Below are positions 43,735 to 55,298 of a stretch of 64,000 nucleotides of DNA, piece after piece. The first letter of the stretch is position 1. The number at the start of each line of letters is the position of its first letter. Below the pieces are notes generated by a model. That model saw only the letters and a program-made list of their open reading frames with translations. It made no database searches and was not told where the DNA came from. The position numbers were made by a program, and so were the translations under genes. The stretch spans positions 79,964,895 to 80,028,894 of the forward strand of contig OY294044.1 in NCBI GenBank assembly GCA_958510825.1. The letters are read 5' to 3'. Origin of the DNA: Brachypterus glaber. Lineage: Eukaryota > Arthropoda > Insecta > Coleoptera > Kateretidae.

Positions 43735-44055
43735 CTAAAAAATATTATTTTAATCTTTTATTCGTTTTTTATTATTTATTTGCGTTTAAGTTATGTTGTC
43801 CAAAGTCCCACCAACGCTTTGATAATTTTTATATTTGAGATGGAGTAAAAAAAGTTATAAAATATGTTCAAATCATTTTTATAGTGTTATGTTTCAATAA
43901 TTTTTTTTTATTTTTTTTTGCGACTAAAGTATGTTGTTAAAAGGCCTAAGCTTTGACAATTTTTATAAAATTTTTGGAGTAAAATGAGTTATAAAAAATG
44001 TTTAGATCATTTTTACAGTATTATGTTTCAAAATAAATTATTGTTGTTTTAATAA
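43735..44055 (+). repeat. Two-copy degenerate tandem repeat, ~140 bp
   Basis: Both units contain TATGTTGT, GACAATTTTTATA-like, GGAGTAAAA and ATCATTTTTA(T/C)AGT(G/A)TTATGTTTCAA. Confidence 0.6.
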
Positions 44056-44110
44056 ATAAATAAAATATACAATAGAAAGAGTTGAAAAAATAACTGTCAT
44101 TCATAGTATA

Positions 44111-45261
44111 CAGGGTGTCCTAAAATAACGTTTGGAAACTTCCCGAGCCAATTCCTCCGACAAAAATAAGAAAAAAAGTTTCTAAGGATATTGGTCCGGA
44201 AATGCTTATTGACGAAGCTACAGCCCTCCAATGTTGGGGACCTAAAGAAGGTTTTTATTTGTTATCTCAGGAACCCCTTGAGATACAGCAACGAGGTTTT
44301 GCACGTAAACTAATCTTAATAAGGCCCATCTTGTACGTTATTTTCATGTACTTATTTTAACCATGGATGTGCGAAACAGGGGCGTCTTATCAGTTTTTTG
44401 TCCCAAACTTTTTTCTGGGTAACTTTTTTGTAATTTTATTTTTTAATGTGATTACACAAGTCAAAATACATAAAAAGGTACTCTTGGTGTAATACTGTAG
44501 GATTAACCGTTTTCGAGAAAAATTCATTTTAAGGTGAAATTTCAAGGTTTAAGGATGAAAAATTGAATACTAAAATTTTGAAAATCAAAATTTTAATAAC
44601 TCAGGGGAATATACATCCAAAACTAAGAAAAAAACCTCATATACAGGTACTTCCAAAAATCAATCCTAATGAAGTTATGGTATCCTAAAAATGCACAATT
44701 TTTAAAGGGGCATAGTAACTTTAAAACCTATTTTTCGATCTACATGCATAAAAACTTTTTTTCTTAGTTTTTCATATAGAATAACCCTCCATTATTGAAA
44801 TTTCACCTTAAAATGTTTTTTTCTCGAAAACTGTTAATCCTACAGTATTACAACAAGAGTACCTTTTTTATGTATTATGGCCTAAGGAATCATATTTCAA
44901 AAATAAAATCACAAAAAAGTTACATAGAAAAAAGTTTGGGACAAAAAACTGATAAGGCCCACCCGTTTTGCCCACCCCTAGTTAAAACAAGTACATGAAA
45001 ATAACATACGAAGATGGGCCTTATTAAGATTAGTTTACGTGCAAAACCTCGTTGCTATATGTCAAAGAGTTCCTCGGATAATTATTATTATAATATTATA
45101 TTATTATAATAAATAAAAACCTTCTTTAGGGCCCCAACGTTGGAGGTATGTAGCTCCGCCAATAAGCATTTTCAGACCCATGTCCATAGAAACTTTTTTT
45201 CTTATTTTCGTCCGAGAAATGGGCTCCCGTAGTTTTTAAAGCGTTATTTCCGGACACCCTG
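44111..45261. mobile_element. Large CAGGGTGTCC foldback, 1.15 kb
   Basis: CAGGGTGTCC and GGACACCCTG, TA on both sides (44109-44110, 45262-45263), with flanking CATAG/CTATG also symmetric. Arms of about 450 bp, for example AAGGCCCATCTTGTACGTTATT and GTTTTGCACGTAAACTAAT with their complements. No coding. The right arm has a short ATT-rich insertion near 45080-45110. Confidence 0.8.
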
Positions 45262-45299
45262 TATACTATGTACAATTAAAGGCCCTAGTAGTAGTAGTA

Positions 45300-47480
45300 A
45301 TTTTTTTTTCTTTTTTTTTTTTGCAATTAAAGGCTTCCAAATAACGTTTTTAAAACACACATTTATAGAAAATTTAATTTAAGAACAAAATTTTTAAAAA
45401 TCTAAAATTAAAATAAAGATTCTTTTCATTGGAACCACCCTAGCGGGCTTTGTTAGGAACCTGGCAAAAGATCCTGCTTTTAGTCAAATATATAAAAAAC
45501 TAAATGGTTACTTTATTTATAAAACAGATTCTAGCCTTTTTTTACGAGACCACTAAGTCCTGGTTTTGGTTCATTTAGCTCCAGCGATTTTTTTTAGGAA
45601 ACCGGCAAAATACTCTACCTTTAGTCAAAGAAACGAAAGTTTCGCTTTAATTGTAAAGTTATAAAATTATTAAAAAAATATTTATATTATACATAAACTA
45701 CACTAAATAAGCTTGTTAACAGTACTTACCCTAAACCATTTTTTTTTTGGAAAATATTAGCAAAATCACATTCTACCGTATTTAATGTCAATACGTTCAT
45801 AAAACACATAACTTTCATACTATCTATGGCAATAAGATTTACAGAACTCTTAGTAGATGTCGGCAGCTTTTATTTAATTTTAAAATTTTAAGAAATTTCA
45901 GTTTGGGGTGGGTGTTAGGAGCCATGGGACTTATTAAGATACCGGGCCTTATTTGGACAACATACCTTATAGAAGAAACTAAAGCAATTTTATATGTTGG
46001 TAAAAAATAAATTAGCCTTGGTTAAGTGGCGGAAAAACTGTAAAAAAATAATCTATTTTTGCTAAACAGACAATAAACTCGTATAAAATGACTGTAAAAG
46101 CTAATAAACAAAACACAAAGAATAAAAAAAAACTGCTAAAAGGTAACATTAGAAGGTAATAATTACTTTTAATTATTATAATATGGGATAATGGGATATA
46201 ATAGTATATCGTACGGGTATGTGAAACTTAATAGTTTCTGTCCGTCTGTCTGTCCATCTGTCTATCTGTGGAAACTACCAGTTAAAAAAGCACTTGAGTA
46301 CACATTGAAAAAAGTAGTTGACGAGTTGCGTACGATGTTTTTCCTACGACCTTTTCCATTAAGTAAATCACAAAAAATTAATAATAAAACAGTGTCATTT
46401 TAAACATCAATCAAAATGTTAATTTTACTTTTCTCTAAAATACACACTACACTGCACAGAAACCGTTATATTATATCGTCTGCATAGGTACTTGTACAAA
46501 AAGTACATAACATCCTGTCTATATCGCACGAGTGCATAAGTGCACACGTTAAATATAAGGAATTTTGCATAGGAAAACTACAAAACCAAACACATAAATA
46601 CAACTAAACTATCAGCCTCTTTTAAAAAATTAGGCTTTTAAAAGTGGTTTTCTCATAAATGTTTATTAAATTTTGCTTTTGCACATTTTATTAATAAAAA
46701 GGAAGTGAATAAAAAAACAAAGTTTCAGCCATTTCGACTGTAGACCAGAAATCTGCATGTGTAATGTTTTATGTACCATGTCATTTAATAAAGTTTTGCT
46801 TTAAACCAAATGGACTCCAATCGAAAGCTAATGAAGATAGATAGCCACAAGTTTTGACATATCAAGATAAATTAATGTAGAATCAAAAAATGTAAAAACA
46901 TAAAAAGTATGTTTTTTCTGTATGCATGCAAAATTTTTCATTAAATAGAGTAAACTTAGATAGTGTTATACAGTGTGGAAGTTTTAGAATAAATAAACTC
47001 GATTACTGATCAGACACACTTGTAATTCAGGTCTGCGCCTACGCCAAATAACCGTTTTGCGGCCTAGACCAAAAAATTAAACTTTTCGTACAGGTTTATT
47101 ATACAAAAAGTGGCGCATTTAAATCCAATCGAATAAAAAATCAGTTAATTGATTTGAGTAAGCCTTCATCCAAAGAAGCTTTAAATCTTTTGGATGAAAA
47201 TTGAAAGCTAAATTTATTAAAAAAAAAAATCCGGGCGCAAAGGGATAATCAACGAGTAGAAGTGTGGGTGTATAAAAAATATAAACTACGTTCTTTTTTA
47301 ACAAAACATGTTTTTATCATATTTAATTTGTCGGTTATAAAGTCAGTATCTTTTAGGTTTTCAGACTAAAACTGCGTCCTTGTGATTTTATTAACATACC
47401 ATTTTAATTTGTTAAGAGAACTGGTGCATCTTTAACAGGTAGGTTACCATTGAACTTTAAATTAAATAATTATTAAATAT
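45300..47480. other. AT-rich DNA, weak repeats
   Basis: 45420-45650 holds a two-copy degenerate repeat (GGAACCTGGCAAAAGATCC, GGAAACCGGCAAAATACTC, each with TTTAGTCAAA). 46230-46270 is a CTGTC/CCGT microsatellite. No supported gene. Confidence 0.4.
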
Positions 47481-47711
47481 ACACTGAGGGCTCGGTACCG
47501 TAATAAATACTAAACTTTTTTTGCTTATATGGAACCCCACGAAACTTTACTTAACATTCACTGGTTGTTACAGTAATAGTTAACGTTTATTATTCCATCC
47601 TGCACGCTGATTAAGAAAACGTTTTTAGACTTTACTCGCAAAAGGAATATAGCCATTAGATTGATGTAGACTTGTGCGCCATCTATTTCTAGATGTAGAC
47701 AACTACTCTGT

Positions 47712-49777
47712 ACCGTAATTAATACGTTCACTGCCAACGGCTAGTTTTGACAGCGGAGCAATGGGTATGGGCAAGGGAAAAATAGAAAGAATTGATTAAT
47801 GTTGTTAGGGGCGCCAGTTACTTTAGCTTTTACTCCTTTAGGTAAGTAACAACCTAGTGTAAATACTTAAGCTTTTCAATTTGAGAAAATATAACCCCTA
47901 AATAAAATAAGATAATTCATTTGAGAAATTTATTATAAATAAACTTAATGAAAGCACATCAAGTAATGTATTAATATATCTAAAAAAATATGTGTAATTA
48001 TATTAAGATATAATTAAAGAAATCTTAATAAAAATTACTAAATTCTGAAATCATTCGACTTAAATGTATAAAGAAAACATGAAGTTCAGCAAGCACCAAG
48101 AAATGTATGTAAACAGCAATCATTTCTTGCAGTGTATAAAAGTCATGCTTAAATTAGAAATCATTTAATCAAAAGTATGATATTTAATAATTAATAAATG
48201 AGATTAAATGTTTTAAAAAAATAAGTACCTAAAAATGAACAAAAGCCAGAAGGGCATATAGTATTAATCAATACTATATCAGATCTGATAAAGTTTACAG
48301 TTATAAGAATATTGAAATAAAAGAATTTTAAATATGAAATATTGCTTTCAAAAGTTTTCAGAATGAGTACTTAGCTGGTTTCTGCAAAATCCATGAGGTA
48401 TGAATTCCATCGTCTCCATCTGTACAAGTCTCCCCTATGCTGATGAATTCATTTCTCAAATGAAAGAAAAAAAAATATAGGCTGTCCCATCTACTTTGGA
48501 AAAATCATCTTCCAGGATAAAATGTACGATTGAAAATGTTGTCCGGGATAAAATATGCTTTTGAAAATTATGTCCAATGTAAAATTGTCTGCTAGACGGT
48601 TACATAGAATTTATCTATGCCGAAAATTACAGAACCATGTTCCAACAGAACATCACTCCATGCGGAGAACTTGTATATCAAATATACCAAAATAAACTTC
48701 AACTTAAATTAATGTAATTCCATATTAATGGTATAGAAATGGTGAGTAATTAATGGTAATTAATTAATGGTGCTAAAACAATAATTATATCTCAGAAATA
48801 TTCTAAGAAACAGAAAAACGTAACTTACATGTCATACTAAGTCTTCGATGTCCATCGAAACGTTATAAATGCGTAATTGTAGAAAATAACCGTTACAATA
48901 TCTTCCGCATTTTTTAAATATTCATTTTCACTAACTTTAAATAAAAATACATGAAGGATTACTTCGATGATTACAGAAAATAAACACTCGTCAAAATGAC
49001 ACCACCATTGTACAGAGTTGCTTCAAGAAGGAGGAAAATCGACCTTATCAACCGGTATGAACCCTTCAGGTAAATAAAATACTATTTCTGAACTATTAGC
49101 GACATCTATGCAAGTCATTATCAACTACAGTTTTACCGTATAGGATTCCTAATAAAGGTAACGAAAACGACACCAAAAATAATAACAAAAGAATATTTCC
49201 TAATAAATCCGTATTAGTGATATCTAACCTCAAAATATTACTCTAAGAAACAAATATAAACAATACTTATTGTTTATCAGCAAAACTAATAAAAATACGA
49301 ACAGAATACTAAGTGTCCTGTGAACTAAGTATAAACAAAATACTGAATCTAAGTGAGCAGTTCCAGCAAACTATTTTCAACAAATTCTGGATTATCCCGA
49401 AGGAATAAGCATACGAAACTTTCCAGGAGAAACAAGCTACAGATGAAAGCCAGTGAAATCCAACCCTCAATAGACTCTGAAACATATAAAAACCAGGTAA
49501 GTCCATAGACAAATGTATTATAGAGAAATAAGTCATATGATTCTTTATTATTAAAAATCATATTCTAATTATGTTTTCTTTATGTTATTTTCAGGTAGAA
49601 CTATGGAATAGAGACTCATATGGTTAGAATTCAGTTCCTGCTACAAAATAGTCCCAGATACAAAATAGTTCTGTACGTACGTAACTATTTATATACAAAA
49701 TAAACATAAATTATAACGTAAGTAAACGAATAGTTTAATTAACCCTTGCTATATTACAAAGTGACGATTTATATCGT
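47712..49777. other. Interior of the TIR element, no gene recognised
   Basis: AT-rich. The minus-strand frames at 49309-49561 overlap each other, have no domain and are probably chance. The junctions ACAACTACTC (left) and ACAACTCATACC (right) suggest this block interrupts an array that was once continuous. Confidence 0.45.
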
Positions 49778-49976
49778 TACAACTCATACCTCTCCTTATC
49801 TGGAGACTTTGAATGGTAGCAAGTTGAAGACTTGTGTGTCTCAAGCACATAGTACCACTAACGGGTGGTTAGACGTAAAATTAGTAAGGACAGAAATTTT
49901 TAATTTTAAACAAAATTATAAAAATATTAATTTATTATTCCATCAATCTATTTTCTAATCATCGTACAGAGTGATA

Positions 49977-50021
49977 TTGGTAGACTGACAGTTTCGGGCT
50001 GCTGGCCCTCTTCAGTACCAA
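49977..50021 (-). ncRNA. Type I hammerhead ribozyme, array unit 1
   Basis: Minus strand, 5' to 3': stem I TTGGTA, core CTGAAGA, stem II GGGC-CAGCA-GCCC, core GAAA, stem III CTGTCAG closing as A-U, C-G, U-A around a 3-base loop, then UC and stem I TACCAA. Predicted cleavage after the C of GUC, between 49983 and 49982. All invariant core positions (CUGANGA, GAAA, UH) are present and stem I and stem II pair perfectly. Confidence 0.8.
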
Positions 50022-50330
50022 GAGTCAACTCTGCACGCTGATTAAGAAAACGTTTTTAGACTTTACTCGCAAAAGGAATATAGCCATTAGATTGATGTAG
50101 ACTTGTGCGCCATCTATTTCTAGATGTAGACAACTACTCATACCTCTCCTTATCTGGAGACTTTGAATGGTAGCAAGTTGAAGACTTGTGTGTCTCAAGC
50201 ACATAGTACCACTAACGGGTGGTTAGACGTAAAATTAGTAAGGACAGAAATTTTTAATTTTAAACAAAATTATAAAAATATTAATTTATTATTCCATCAA
50301 TCTATTTTCTAATCATCGTACAGAGTGATA

Positions 50331-50375
50331 TTGGTAGACTGACAGTTTCGGGCTGCTGGCCCTCTTCAGTACCAA
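50331..50375 (-). ncRNA. Type I hammerhead ribozyme, array unit 2
   Basis: Same sequence and fold as unit 1, exactly 354 bp away. Confidence 0.8.
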
Positions 50376-50684
50376 GAGTCAACTCTGCACGCTGATTAAG
50401 AAAACGTTTTTAGACTTTACTCGCAAAAGGAATATAGCCATTAGATTGATGTAGACTTGTGCGCCATCTATTTCTAGATGTAGACAACTACTCATACCTC
50501 TCCTTATCTGGAGACTTTGAATGGTAGCAAGTTGAAGACTTGTGTGTCTCAAGCACATAGTACCACTAACGGGTGGTTAGACGTAAAATTAGTAAGGACA
50601 GAAATTTTTAATTTTAAACAAAATTATAAAAATATTAATTTATTATTCCATCAATCTATTTTCTAATCATCGTACAGAGTGATA

Positions 50685-50729
50685 TTGGTAGACTGACAGT
50701 TTCGGGCTGCTGGCCCTCTTCAGTACCAA
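50685..50729 (-). ncRNA. Type I hammerhead ribozyme, array unit 3
   Basis: Same sequence and fold as unit 1. Confidence 0.8.
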
Positions 50730-51038
50730 GAGTCAACTCTGCACGCTGATTAAGAAAACGTTTTTAGACTTTACTCGCAAAAGGAATATAGCCATTAGAT
50801 TGATGTAGACTTGTGCGCCATCTATTTCTAGATGTAGACAACTACTCATACCTCTCCTTATCTGGAGACTTTGAATGGTAGCAAGTTGAAGACTTGTGTG
50901 TCTCAAGCACATAGTACCACTAACGGGTGGTTAGACGTAGAATTAGTAATGACAGAAATTTTTAATTTTAAACAAAATTATAAAAATATTAATTTATTAT
51001 TCCATCAATCTATTTTCTAATCATCGTACATAGTGATA

Positions 51039-51083
51039 TTGGTAGACTGACAGTTTCGGGCTGATGACCCTCTTCAGTACCAA
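51039..51083 (-). ncRNA. Type I hammerhead ribozyme, array unit 4 (variant stem II)
   Basis: Stem II reads GGGT-CATCA-GCCC, which keeps three G-C pairs plus a U-G wobble. The core and stem I are unchanged, so selection or chance has preserved pairing. Confidence 0.75.
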
Positions 51084-51529
51084 GAGTCAACTCTGCACGC
51101 TGATTAAGAAAACGTTTTTAGACTTTACTCGCAAAAGGAATATAGCCATTAGATTGATGTAGACTTGTGCGCCATCTATTTCTAGATGTATACAACTACT
51201 CATACCTCTCCTATTCTGGAGACTTTGAATGGTAGCAAGTTGAAGACTTGTGTGTTTCAAGCACATAGTACCACTAACGGGTGGTTAGACGTAGAATTAG
51301 TAACGACAGAAATTTTTAATTTTAAACAAAATTATAAAAATATTAATTTATTATTCCATCAATCTATTTTCTAATCATCGTACAGAGTGATATTGGTAGA
51401 CTAACAGTTTCAGTACCAAGAGTTTTAATAACCCGTGAATGTCCAAACTAAACTTTCGTGGGGTTCCATATAAGCAAAAACGTTTAGTATTTACTACGGT
51501 AACGAGCTCTCAGTGTACTGTACTGACAA

Positions 51530-51761
51530 TTAAAGGTTTTCTAAATTAGAACTAAACCTATGATTTTCATGTTTAAGGCCACGCTTCACATGCTATCCTT
51601 TTATAGATTCTTTGTTAGGTATATATTTTCTAAAGTTTTCAATACTTTAACAACAATGCTCGTATTTCTAATTTGTGTATTTTTAACAGAACTGAAAAAT
51701 AAAAGAACTCTAAATAAAACCCACCGAAGTATTAATTCTCACCAAAAGATTCCCTTGCAAC
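51530..51761. other. AT-rich spacer between the TIR element and the palindromic copy
   Basis: The 71-codon frame at 51560-51775 is hydrophobic at its start but has no recognisable family; not supported as a gene. Confidence 0.3.
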
Positions 51762-51864
51762 ACCTAAAGGAATAAGGACAGAAATTTTTAATTTTGAACA
51801 AAACTATAAACATATTAATTTATTATTCCATCAATCTATTTTCTAATCATCGTACAGAGTGATA

Positions 51865-51909
51865 TTGGTAGACTGATAGTTTCGGGTTGCTGGCCCTCTT
51901 TAGTACCAA
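51865..51909 (-). ncRNA. Hammerhead with mutated core (CTAAAGA)
   Basis: Same layout as the array copies, but the invariant G of CUGANGA is A, and stem II has GGGC against ACCC. Predicted inactive. Confidence 0.65.
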
Positions 51910-52057
51910 GTGTCAACTCTGCACGCTGATTAAGAAAACCTTCTATTGTCTACATCTAGCAATAGATGCTGCACAAGTCTACATCAATCTAATGACTATA
52001 TTCCTTTAGCGAATAAAGTCTTAAAAGGTTTTCTTAATCAGCGTGCAAAGTTGACTC

Positions 52058-52102
52058 TTGGTACTGAAGAGGGCCAGCAGCCCGAAACTGTCAGTCTACC
52101 AA
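52058..52102 (+). ncRNA. Type I hammerhead ribozyme, palindromic copy
   Basis: TTGGTA, CTGAAGA, GGGC-CAGCA-GCCC, GAAACTGTCAGTC, TACCAA: identical to array unit 1 but on the plus strand. Confidence 0.75.
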
Positions 52103-52374
52103 TATCACTCTGTACGATGATTAGAAAATAGATTGATGTAATAATAAACCTAGAGGAATATTTCACCACACTAAATATAATATTTTTTATCCCTAGCCAA
52201 TCCTCTCATTACCCTTAACACTCTACTTGCATAAAATTAAAAATAATTATTTTTAATTATAGTCAAAAGCCCAGTCCATCCTAAGAAGAAAGACAACACT
52301 GTTTCTTGCCCTGATTGCAGTCATATGTTTTTTAACTAATTTTGGGTCGCTGAGAGCCTCAGAATGTTTTTTTT

Positions 52375-55106
52375 CTACGACTGCTTTAGAATGTAATCAA
52401 ATACACACACTTTTCAAACACAGAATGAATCCATTCTAGCTCTAGATACGGTATGAATATTCCGTATCAAGTGTTAGAATGAGCACATGTAGTGCCATCT
52501 CTTGTTTATAAAAGTAAAGAAAACTGTAGCAAAATTAGCAAAAATATATTTATTTTACCATGAAATATTGAATAATTTAATGCAATTTAAAGTTTTGAGT
52601 TAAAATTACATAAAGTTGATTGGTTAGTCTTAATATTTCACCAGTTTTTTATGAATTTAGTTCAAAAAATTAAAACTGCTCCATCTATTATTAAATATTT
52701 AAACCCGATATCTGTCACAACAATCTGACATAATCATCAATTTTTATATTAAATAAAAATCTTTTTTAAGTACTGATTTGGTAAAATTATTAAATAACAT
52801 TAATTGATTTATTTAAAAATATGTGTTTTGTTGCATTTACAATGTCGTGTCAGAAAAAAACTTTATTTTCAACCTTGTCCGCAGTTTAAAGCCATACAGT
52901 GGTTCATATTTGCAGTCGAAGAAAAAGTATAGTCTACAACACGTATGTAATAGTCATTCCGCGCTCGCGGGACCGTCATACTCGCCTGCCGGCTCGTATG
53001 ACAAACTTTCCACTCGCGTGGAATATTGTCTATTCCATACTAGTTATAGAATATACTATTTTCTACGACTGCTTTAGAATGTAAGCCAATACACACACTT
53101 TTCAAATACAGAATGAATCCATTCTAGCTCTAGATACGGTATGAATATTCCGTATCAAGTGTTAGAATGAGCACATGTAGTGCCATCTCTTGTTTATAAA
53201 AGTAAAGAAAACTGTAGCAAAATCAGCAAAATATATTTATTTTACCATGAAATATTGAATAATTTAATGCAATTTAAAGTTTTGTGTTAAAATTACATAC
53301 AAGTTTATTAGTTTTTCTTAATATTTGACCAGTTTTTTATCAATTTAGTTCAAAAAATTAAAACTTCATCTCCATCTATTAAATATTTAAACCTGATATC
53401 TGTCACAACAATCTGACATAACCTTCCATTTTTGCATTATAATTTGTAAATATGTGTTAAAATTAAATAAAAATCTTTTTTAAGTACTGATTTGATAAAA
53501 TTATTAAATAACATTAATTGCTTTAATTAAAAATATGTGTTTTATAGAATTTACAATGTCGAGTCACAAATAACACTGTTTTTAACCTTGTCCGCAGTTT
53601 ATAGCCAAACAGTGTTTCATATTTGCAGTGGAAGAAAAAGTATAGTCTACAACACGTATGGAATAGTCATTCCGCTCAAGCGGCACCGTCATACTCGCCT
53701 ACCGGCTCGTATGACAAACTTTCCGCTCGCGTGGAATATTGTCTATTCCATACTAGTCATAGAATATACTATTTTCTACGACTGCTTTAGAATGTAAGCC
53801 AATACACACACTTTTCAAACACAGAATATATCCATTCTAGCTCTAGATACGGTATGAATATTCCGTATCAAGTGTTAGAATGAGCACATGTAGTGCCATC
53901 TCTTGTTTATAAAAGTAAAGAAAACTGTAGCAAAATCAGCAAAATATATTTATTTTACCATGAAATATTGAATAATTTAATGCAATTTAAAGTTTTGTGT
54001 TAAAATTACATACAAGTTTATTAGTTTTTCTTAATATTTGACCAGTTTTTTATCAATTTAGTTCAAAAAATTAAAACTTCATCTCCATCTATTAAATATT
54101 TAAACCTGATATCTGTCACAACAATCTGACATAACCTTCCATTTTTGCATTATAATTTGTAAATATGTGTTAAAATTAAATAAAAATCTTTTTTAAGTAC
54201 TGATTTGATAAAATTATTAAATAACATTAATTGCTTTAATTAAAAATATGTGTTTTATAGAATTTACAATGTCGAGTCACAAAAAACACTGTTTTTAACC
54301 TTGTCCGCAGTTTATAGCCAAACAGTGTTTCATATTTGCAGTGGAAGAAAAAGTATAGTCTACAACACGTATGGAATAGTCATTCCGCTCAAGCGGCACC
54401 GTCATACTCGCCTACCGGCTCGTATGACAAACTTTCCGCTCGCGTGGAATATTGTCTATTCCATACTAGTCATAGAATATACTATTTTCTACGACTGCTT
54501 TAGAATGTAAGCCAATATACACACTTTTCAAACACAGAATGAATCCATTCTAGCTCTAGATACGGTATGAATATTCCGTATCAAGTGTTAGAATGATCAC
54601 ATGTAGTGCCATCTCTTGTTTATAAAAGTAAAGAAAACTGTAGCAAAATCAGCAAAATATATTTATTTTACCATGAAATATTGAATAATTTAATGCAATT
54701 TAAAGTTTTGTGTTAAAATTACATACAAGTTTATTAGTTTTTCTTAATATTTGACCAGTTTTTTATCAATTTAGTTCAAAAAATTAAAACTTCATCTCCA
54801 TCTATTAAATATTTAAACCTGATATCTGTCACAACAATCTGACATAACCTTCCATTTTTGCATTATACTTTGTAAATATGTGTTAAAATTAAATAAAAAT
54901 CTTTTTTAAGTACTGATTTGATAAAATTATTAAATAACATTAATTGCTTTAATTAAAAATATGTGTTTTATAGAATTTACAATGTCGAGTCACAAAAAAC
55001 ACTGTTTTTAACCTTGTCCGCAGTTTATAGCCATACAGTGTTTCATATATGCAGTGGAAGAAAAAGTATAGTCTACAACACGTATGGAATAGTCATTCCG
55101 CGCTCG
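52375..55106 (+). repeat. 713-bp tandem array, ~3.8 units
   Basis: CTACGACTGCTTTAGAATGTA starts at 52375, 53063, 53776 and 54489, giving spacings of 688, 713 and 713. Units two to four are nearly identical; the first is more diverged. The last stops inside GTCATTCCGCGCTCGG. Each unit has a GC-richer imperfect palindrome (TATGGAATAGTCATTCCGC against GCGTGGAATATTGTCTATTCCATA). An 86-codon frame recurs intact in two units but is unlikely to be coding. A solitary inverted unit is at 40478-41127. Confidence 0.9.
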
Positions 55107-55298
55107 GTTTTTGAAAAAAATGCGACAAAAGTGGTAAAAAATCATTATTTTAGCCCTCTTTTTTTTTTCTTAAATCATGCACTGATAGAAAAATCTAAAA
55201 ATAGTACAACTACACGTTGTTGTAATAAGTTAAATAACATTTTTACGATTATTCTAAAACATTATAACGTTATATTAAATACACTATTAAAATTGTAG

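Larger units (their letters stand above)
49778..51424 (-). repeat. 354-bp tandem array, each unit with a hammerhead ribozyme
   Basis: The landmark ACTCATACCTCTCC starts at 49782, 50136, 50490, 50844 and 51198: a period of exactly 354 bp, five copies, the first three almost identical. Each of the first four units has a complete type I hammerhead on the minus strand. The fifth lost the core by deletion. A partial unit lies at 47596-47711, and palindromic copies at 51775-52147. Short tandem repeats with hammerheads are known from animal satellites and retrozymes, where self-cleavage releases unit-length RNA. Confidence 0.9.
47482..51515. mobile_element. 4.03-kb TIR element enclosing a 354-bp hammerhead array
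   Basis: The first and last about 90 bp are inverted repeats (CACTGAGGGCTC, TACCGTAATAAATACTAAAC, GCTTATATGGAACCCCACG). TA on both sides (47480-47481, 51516-51517). A 115-bp piece of the 354-bp repeat follows the left TIR (47596-47711), and the full array fills 49778-51424 up to the right TIR. The 2 kb between (47712-49777) has no recognisable coding. It begins with TGTACCGTAATTAATAC, which resembles the TIR interior. Either a DNA element captured and amplified the repeat, or the repeat is its native subterminal array. Confidence 0.75.
51775..52147. mobile_element. Palindromic copy of the 354-bp repeat with 13-bp target duplication
   Basis: The left part is the repeat in the array orientation, the right part the reverse, meeting near 51950. 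ACCTAAAGGAATA (51762-51774) and ACCTAGAGGAATA (52148-52160) flank it, a 12/13 direct repeat. The left arm hammerhead is mutated, the right arm one intact. This shows the repeat family also moves as an independent insertion, like the palindromes at 11858, 13012 and 23812. Confidence 0.8.

Noticed and set aside
49778..51424. CRISPR-like array
   Set aside because: Whole 354-bp units are repeated with no unique spacers; the organism is an animal.
53537..54510. 86-codon frame repeated in the 713-bp units
   Set aside because: Identical because the units are near-identical. It is broken in the first and last units and lacks domain or codon signal.
52375..55106. Hammerhead motif in the 713-bp repeat
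   Set aside because: I looked for CUGANGA followed by a stem and GAAA on both strands and found none.
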